Shown here: one piece after another, positions 5,321-10,124 of the stretch
Position numbering within the stretch: the first letter of the stretch is position 1
How the letters are laid out: the number at the start of each line of letters is the position of its first letter
Assembly: GCA_946183095.1 (NCBI GenBank)
Contig: CAMHBE010000049.1
Span: forward strand, 1 to 10,124
Source: an uncultured Clostridia bacterium
GTDB taxonomy: Bacteria; Bacillota; Clostridia; Oscillospirales; Ruminococcaceae
Length of the DNA stretch: 10,124 nucleotides
Direction: 5' to 3'
Translations under genes and position numbers: made by a program
Notes under the pieces: model-generated
The model's input: the letters and a program-made list of their open reading frames with translations, nothing else
Told to the model about the DNA's origin: nothing
Databases searched by the model: none

Positions 5321-7372
5321 CTACTGTATCCGGCTGAAATATTTCTCTATCTCGTATTCGGAGAGTTTCACCATGATCGGACGTCCGTGCGGACAGAACC
5401 GTATGCGTTCGTCGTTCCAGACAGTCTCCGCAAGTGCTGTGAGTTCCGCGAGAGTATTGTTGTCATGAGCTTTTATCGCTGCTTTGCAGGCTCTCGTATG
5501 TTGGAAATCTCCGTATATCTCCGCGGTGATATCGACATTCCCGCCCCCCGCAGCAAGCGCGTCAGCCGCCCTTATAAGCATCAGAGCCGGGTCAACAGTC
5601 CGCTGACCGTCTATGAACGTTGACGGTGCGGCAGTTATCTCGCACTTTCCGTCATCTGTGAGAATAACATCAATGCCGATATCAGCAAGTCTGTCTATGT
5701 TCTCTCCCACCGCCGTGAGCTGCTCGGTGTCAAGCTCAACAACTATGCTTTCCGCGAGGAGCTGAGACGTTGTGATGAGCTGTTTTCGCCTGTTCTCAAA
5801 GTTTATACGTTCATGTGCGGCGTGCTTGTCCATAAGCACAAGCTGTTCACCGCAGGTGCAGACTATGTACGCTTCAAATATCTCGCCTATGACTTTCAGC
5901 GGAGGCTTTTCTTCTTCCGCTGTGACTTCCGGTACGGTTTCCCGCGATACCTCGGGCTTTTCGTCCAGCACAGACTCGTTTATATAGCGAAACTCCTGCG
6001 TTTCCGCACTTTCCTCATGTATCGTGATACCCGCCTGTTCGTTGACCTGCGTACCGTCTTCGCTGTTGTCGCTGTCGTCATCTTCGTCATATTCCACGGT
6101 GACTTTCTGCGACACGAAACGCTGCTGCACATACGGGGACTCATGCTGCACGGGTCTGAAAGGTGCGACATCCGCCTGCATTATCACAGGCTTTTCCTCA
6201 GGGACTACAGTACGCTCGATAACACGCTCCGGTTCTTTAGGCAGAGCTTGTTCATTCGCGGAAGATATACGAACGCTTGCGATCGCAGTATTGACTTTGT
6301 CGGTAAGTATCCGCTCGTTGCTGCGCATATCCGCCTTTTCTTCGGGAATATCCTTCTTCTGCAATACCACATCACGGCGGTTGTCGGCATTGAGTATCGC
6401 GTTCTTGACCCCGAAGTTTATTGCGTCGAACACATTTTTGTCGAACGCGAAACGAACTTCCGTCTTTGAGGGGCTGACATTGACATCGCAAAGCTCCGGC
6501 GGCATAGTGATGTTCAGCACACACGCCGGGAACTTTCCTACCATGATGCTGTTCCGGAAGCCTTCTTCAAGCGCTGTCATGCAAACTAACGACTTCACGC
6601 TTCGATTGTTCACATAAAAATATTGCAATGAACGATTGCCGCGAGTAAACAGCGGAGAAGAAACATACCCCGTTACACTGACACCGTTCAGCGAAAAATC
6701 CACGGGTATAAGTCCCATAGCGAACTGCTTGCCGAAAACCGAGTATATCGCCGAATAATAGTCACCGCCGCCGCTCGTGTCCCGTACACATTTGTTGTCC
6801 CGTATGAAACGGAACGCTATCTCCGGGTGCGCAAGCGCTAACCTGTCCACAAGCCCCTGTATCTGGTTGCCTTCCGTGACATCCTTTTTCAGAAACTTCT
6901 GCCGTGCGGGAACATTATAGAACAGATCGCGGATAACGATCGTAGTGCCGTCCGGACAGCCTGTCCGCTCATGTTCCGATATCTCGCTGCCCGCTATTTT
7001 AAGGCAGCCGCCCATTTCCGCATCACGCTCTTTTGACAGGACTTCGACTTTTGCGACAGCCGCCACCGATGCCAGAGCTTCACCGCGGAAACCGAGAGTG
7101 AATATGCGGTCGAGGTCTTTCGCAGTCTTCACCTTGCTGGTCGCATGGCGAAGAAAAGCGGTCGGCAGATCATCGAACGCTATGCCGCACCCGTCGTCCG
7201 TGATACGCATGAACGACGCGCCGCCGTTCTTTATTTCCACGGAAATGTGCTTTGCTCCCGCGTCTATAGAGTTTTCAACAAGTTCCTTTATCACGGAGGC
7301 GGGTCGTTCTATGACCTCACCCGCCGCGATAAGCTCAAACACGCTCTTGTCGAGCAGATTTATTTTTGCCAA
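5321..7372 (-). CDS. mutL: DNA mismatch repair protein MutL (endonuclease type)
   Basis: A 683-residue MutL. The N-terminal GHKL ATPase has IAAGEVIERPASVIKELVEN (catalytic Glu30, Mg-binding Asn34), the DxGxG motif at 59-63 and GFRGEAL (94-100). The transducer domain ends with DVNVSPSKTEVRF, whose Lys303 contacts ATP. A long acidic linker (about 331-490) leads to the C-terminal dimerisation/endonuclease domain. There DKHAAHERINFE (515-526) is the metal-binding DQHA(x)2E(x)4E motif with Gln replaced by Lys, followed by ACKAAIKAHD (628-637) and FCPHGRP (659-665). It nicks the new strand after MutS finds a mismatch, as in bacteria without MutH. QLLAES (537-542) may be the beta-clamp site. The start is TTG at 7372, chosen because the family N-terminus begins there and AAAGGA (7382-7387) lies nine bases upstream. 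It overlaps the acetyltransferase gene by 13 bases. Confidence 0.96.
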   Translation of the reverse strand: MAKINLLDKSVFELIAAGEVIERPASVIKELVENSIDAGAKHISVEIKNGGASFMRITDDGCGIAFDDLPTAFLRHATSKVKTAKDLDRIFTLGFRGEALASVAAVAKVEVLSKERDAEMGGCLKIAGSEISEHERTGCPDGTTIVIRDLFYNVPARQKFLKKDVTEGNQIQGLVDRLALAHPEIAFRFIRDNKCVRDTSGGGDYYSAIYSVFGKQFAMGLIPVDFSLNGVSVTGYVSSPLFTRGNRSLQYFYVNNRSVKSLVCMTALEEGFRNSIMVGKFPACVLNITMPPELCDVNVSPSKTEVRFAFDKNVFDAINFGVKNAILNADNRRDVVLQKKDIPEEKADMRSNERILTDKVNTAIASVRISSANEQALPKEPERVIERTVVPEEKPVIMQADVAPFRPVQHESPYVQQRFVSQKVTVEYDEDDDSDNSEDGTQVNEQAGITIHEESAETQEFRYINESVLDEKPEVSRETVPEVTAEEEKPPLKVIGEIFEAYIVCTCGEQLVLMDKHAAHERINFENRRKQLITTSQLLAESIVVELDTEQLTAVGENIDRLADIGIDVILTDDGKCEITAAPSTFIDGQRTVDPALMLIRAADALAAGGGNVDITAEIYGDFQHTRACKAAIKAHDNNTLAELTALAETVWNDERIRFCPHGRPIMVKLSEYEIEKYFSRIQ

Positions 7373-7878
7373 AGGGTCGTATCCTTTCTAAGTATCTGCA
7401 TGATACATCTGTCCCATTTCTCCTCGCCGAAAACAAATGCGGCCGGTTCTGTGTGTATCTCCTCAAATCCCGCTTTCCCGTAGCATCTTCGTGCTGCGGC
7501 ATTTGCGGAAAAAACGCAGAGTTTGACAGTATCTGCACCGAGAACACCGAAAGCGTGGAAAACTGCCGTTTTCAGCATTTCCGTGCCGATCCCCCTGCCG
7601 CGTTCATCGGGAGCCAACATGATAAATTTCAGCATGGCTTCCGAACTCCCGCCGCTTCGGGAAATGCAGAAGAAGCCGACTGTCCTGCCGCCGTTCACCG
7701 AAATATAGGCTTTATTGCCAAAACGCTCGTATTCATCGGCAAGCAGCCTGTCGAACTCTTCTCGCCGGAGCGGGAAAGATACACGGTCCGCACACCACAG
7801 AGCGTGACTGCGCCTGTCCGTGATCCAGTCCTTTATAACATCAAAGTCTTTGTCCGGGTCGTATTGCCTTATGTCCAT
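7360..7878 (-). CDS. GNAT family N-acetyltransferase
   Basis: A 172-residue acetyltransferase of the Gcn5-related fold. The acetyl-CoA pyrophosphate loop is ERGRGIG (92-98, the R-x-x-G-x-G signature), preceded by the strand MLKFIMLAP. Motif B follows as FSANAAARRCYGKAGF (123-138), in which Tyr133 is the usual general-acid position and GF the usual end. Such proteins acetylate amines on small molecules, ribosomal proteins or antibiotics; the substrate cannot be read from this sequence. The ATG at 7878 has a GAGG five bases upstream, overlapping the mutS stop (TGAGG), and the gap to mutS is seven bases. The 3' end overlaps mutL by 13 bases. This placement between mutS and mutL suggests co-expression with mismatch repair, but not necessarily a shared function. 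It looks intact. Confidence 0.85.
   Translation of the reverse strand: MDIRQYDPDKDFDVIKDWITDRRSHALWCADRVSFPLRREEFDRLLADEYERFGNKAYISVNGGRTVGFFCISRSGGSSEAMLKFIMLAPDERGRGIGTEMLKTAVFHAFGVLGADTVKLCVFSANAAARRCYGKAGFEEIHTEPAAFVFGEEKWDRCIMQILRKDTTLWQK
7382..7387 (-). promoter_or_regulatory. Ribosome binding site deciding the TTG start of mutL
   Basis: AAAGGA on the minus strand lies nine bases before TTG at 7372-7370. It is inside the 3' end of the acetyltransferase gene. It supports TTG as the true start, because no ATG or GTG precedes the conserved IAAGEVIERP block at the family's usual distance. Confidence 0.7.
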
Positions 7879-7885
7879 ATCTGCC

Positions 7886-10124
7886 TCATTTCAGCATATC
7901 CTTGAACTCCGCAAGTTTCGCATAGGCTTCACGGGGCGTAAGATCGTCGAGGTCGAGATTTTTGATAGCCTGTATAACATTATTCTTGTTGATCGAGCTG
8001 AAATCATACTGTTCACGGCTTTCTTCCTGTTCATTGAGCCGCTTTTCAAGGTCTATCTTCGAGCCGAGTTCGATATCCGTCAGCGCTGTTTTGGCGGCAT
8101 CTATCACCTTCTGCGGCAATCCCGCGAGTTTAGCGACTTCGATACCGTAGCTGTTGTCCGTGCCGCCCTCAACTATCTTGTGCAGAAACTTTATATCGTC
8201 ACCCTTCTTCATTACCGCGACACTGTAGTTGCGGACACCGTTGCCGGGCTTTTCCAGCGCGGTCAGTTCGTGGTAATGCGTGGCAAACAAAGTCTTGCAG
8301 CCTATCCTGTTGTTTATGTACTCGGCAGTCGCCTTTGCAATGCTCATTCCGTCGAAAGTGGAAGTTCCGCGCCCTATCTCGTCGAGGATAACAAGGCTGT
8401 TCTTCGTCGCGTTTTTCAGTATCTCGGCTACCTCGGTCATTTCGACCATGAATGTGGATTGACCTGCGGCAAGGTCGTCGCTTGCACCAACACGGGTGAA
8501 TATCTTATCGACGATCCCGATGCGCGCCGTCTTTGCGGGAACAAAGCATCCTATCTGCGCAAGCAGCGTTATCACCGCCACCTGCCTCATGAACGTGGAT
8601 TTGCCCGCCATGTTGGGTCCGGTGATGATGAGCAGTCGGTTATCTTTTCCGTCGAGCATCGTGTCATTGGGCGTGAACACCGTATCCGTGCGCATTTTCT
8701 CGATAACGGGATGTCTGCCGTCCTTTATCTCTATGACCGGGTCAAGGGAAATGTCGGGACGAACGAAATTGTTCTCGCGGGATGCCGACGCATAGCTTTG
8801 CAGCACATCGACATAGGCGACGGCATCCGCGGTGCGCTGCACTATCTCAAGCTTGGATGAGATGAACGCCCGCACTTCCGTGAATATCTCGGCTTCGAGC
8901 GCGAGTATCTTGTCATTTGCGCCGAGTATCTCATTTTCCGTCTTTTTGAGTTCTTCAGTTATGTATCGCTCACCGTTGGTAAGTGTCTGTTTGCGGATAT
9001 AAGTTGAGGGAACGAGGGGGATATTACCCTTCGACACCTCGATATAGTAGCCGAACACGCGGTTGTAGCCTACGCGCAGGTTCTTTATGCCTGTGGCTTC
9101 GCGCTCCCTTGCTTCGATCTCCGCGAGGATATCCTTACCGCCGCTGGCGATCGAGCGGAGCCTGTCAAGTTCGTCATTGAAACCGTCGCGGATGTAGCCG
9201 CCGTCCTTGGTGAGAGCGGGCGGATTTTCAACTATGGCGTTATCGACAAGATTTGCTATCTCGTTCAGGGGATTTATCAGCTCGTCAAGTTTTGCGAGCA
9301 GTTTTACGTTATCGGCACGGGCGAGAAGTTCTTTCAGCACCGGCAGACATCTGCACGTCTTTCCGAGCGCCACAACATCACGGGGTCCCGCAGCGCGGTA
9401 AACTACCCTTGTTATCAGTCTTTCGAGGTCATATATCCCCGCAAGGCAGTCCCGCATCTCTTCGAGCATCACATAGTCGGAGAAAAGACGTTCCACAGCG
9501 TCAAGGCGTTCGAGCACGGCTGTCGGGTCGAGCAGCGGCTGCTCGATGAAGCGGCGGAGCTTTCGCCTTCCCATGGCAGTCTTTGTCTTGTCTATCACCC
9601 ACATGAGCGAACCCCTGCGGTCGCCGTTTCGCATAGTCTCGGTAAGTTCGAGGTTGCGGCGGGCGGTGATACCGAGATCCATGTAATCGTCGGTGACATG
9701 GATATTCAGCCGCACGGAACGCTTGATCGCTGCTTTCTGCGTCTCGTTTATATAGCGGAATACCGCGAGCACCGCTTTTTTTGCAAGCGGGACTTTCTGC
9801 AATGCTTCGGCTTCGTGCTCTTCCTCAAAATACTGCTCCAGCAGTGCTTTGCTGTCATTCACGGCAAACTCCTCGATATCGAGCAGACTGCCCACAGCGC
9901 TTTCTATGCGGGTATGCACGAACATATTCACATCTTTGTAATCGAGGAACATATCGTTGAACAATATCTCCGAAGGAACATACCGCGACAGTTCGGAAAT
10001 AATATCTCGCTGCATCATCTTTCCGCGCTTCTCGTACGCGTGGAACTCACCCGTCGAGATATCAGCGAACACAAGACCGCACTGCTGCTGTTCACAGTAG
10101 ATGCAGCACATATAGTTGTTGCGG
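7886..10124 (-). CDS. mutS: DNA mismatch repair protein MutS (N-terminus beyond the window)
   Basis: About 745 residues are visible and the frame stays open to the right edge: the codons before the first in-window Met (10111) read RNNY. The real start therefore lies outside, and roughly the first 120-130 residues, with the mismatch-reading Phe-x-Glu domain, are missing. Present are the connector domain (from GLVFADISTGEFHAYE), the core/lever and clamp domains, and the ABC-type ATPase. That ATPase has Walker A GPNMAGKST (8594-8620), Walker B with DEIGRGTSTFDG (DEIGRG at 8366-8383) and the ATHYHELT block. A C-terminal helical segment ends in DDLTPREAYAKLAEFK, typical of MutS1. MutS dimers find mismatches, bind ATP as a sliding clamp and recruit MutL, encoded two genes on. 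This is MutS1 rather than MutS2, since no Smr endonuclease domain follows. The stop TGA leads straight into the acetyltransferase ribosome binding site. Confidence 0.97.
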   Translation of the reverse strand, partial: RNNYMCCIYCEQQQCGLVFADISTGEFHAYEKRGKMMQRDIISELSRYVPSEILFNDMFLDYKDVNMFVHTRIESAVGSLLDIEEFAVNDSKALLEQYFEEEHEAEALQKVPLAKKAVLAVFRYINETQKAAIKRSVRLNIHVTDDYMDLGITARRNLELTETMRNGDRRGSLMWVIDKTKTAMGRRKLRRFIEQPLLDPTAVLERLDAVERLFSDYVMLEEMRDCLAGIYDLERLITRVVYRAAGPRDVVALGKTCRCLPVLKELLARADNVKLLAKLDELINPLNEIANLVDNAIVENPPALTKDGGYIRDGFNDELDRLRSIASGGKDILAEIEAREREATGIKNLRVGYNRVFGYYIEVSKGNIPLVPSTYIRKQTLTNGERYITEELKKTENEILGANDKILALEAEIFTEVRAFISSKLEIVQRTADAVAYVDVLQSYASASRENNFVRPDISLDPVIEIKDGRHPVIEKMRTDTVFTPNDTMLDGKDNRLLIITGPNMAGKSTFMRQVAVITLLAQIGCFVPAKTARIGIVDKIFTRVGASDDLAAGQSTFMVEMTEVAEILKNATKNSLVILDEIGRGTSTFDGMSIAKATAEYINNRIGCKTLFATHYHELTALEKPGNGVRNYSVAVMKKGDDIKFLHKIVEGGTDNSYGIEVAKLAGLPQKVIDAAKTALTDIELGSKIDLEKRLNEQEESREQYDFSSINKNNVIQAIKNLDLDDLTPREAYAKLAEFKDMLK

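Noticed and set aside
5813..6469. A 218-codon plus-strand frame opposite mutL
   Set aside because: It is antisense to the mutL linker and transducer. The translation resembles no family and there is no ribosome binding site in a gene-like position.
7820..8860. A 346-codon open frame on the plus strand, antisense to mutS
   Set aside because: It lies wholly opposite well-conserved mutS codons and its product is low-complexity, with no recognisable motif. Codon bias of mutS explains the lack of stops.
1..10124. Defence system, CRISPR array, insertion sequence, prophage or tRNA gene
   Set aside because: I saw no direct-repeat arrays, transposase motifs, terminal repeats, cloverleaf-like sequences or known defence domains on either strand.

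Overview
The window is a compact housekeeping block in which every supported gene lies on the minus strand, so transcription runs from position 10124 down to 1. Gene content points to a Gram-positive Bacillota of class Clostridia, perhaps a Ruminococcus-like Oscillospiraceae. The pointers are MutL with an endonuclease C-terminus, the mutS/mutL/miaA/hfq neighbourhood, a yggS-sepF-ylmH-divIVA division cluster and purine-rich GGAGG-type ribosome binding sites. The genus is an inference from gene order and protein style, not from a database search.

Layout in transcription order: (1) mutS, with its N-terminus outside the window; (2) a GNAT acetyltransferase; (3) mutL, starting with TTG inside the end of the acetyltransferase gene; (4) an unrecognised single-pass membrane protein of 177 residues; (5) miaA; (6) a 111-nt gap holding a strong extended -10 promoter; (7) hfq; (8) a HlyD-like membrane protein; (9) yggS (ylmE); (10) sepF; (11) ylmH; (12) a 118-nt gap with a stem-loop; (13) the first 42 codons of divIVA. 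Junctions inside the block run from overlaps of 1-23 nt to gaps of at most 51 nt, as in operons. The only larger gaps are those before hfq and before divIVA. No stretch of more than 300 bases lacks a gene.

The first half deals with genome and tRNA fidelity: MutS finds mismatches, MutL supplies the nicking activity, and MiaA modifies tRNA at A37. Hfq, an RNA-binding hexamer, appears to start a new transcription unit. That unit continues into the division-linked cluster, where SepF tethers FtsZ to the membrane, DivIVA marks curved membrane, YlmH binds RNA and the ribosome, and YggS buffers pyridoxal phosphate. The HlyD-like protein has no transporter partner in view.

I found no CRISPR array, mobile element, tRNA, rRNA, prophage or evident defence system, and I do not claim a new system. 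The items most worth a second look are the 177-residue membrane protein between mutL and miaA, the acetyltransferase embedded between mutS and mutL, the partnerless HlyD-like protein next to division genes, the hfq promoter, the absence of ylmG between sepF and ylmH, and the altered membrane-binding tip of DivIVA.
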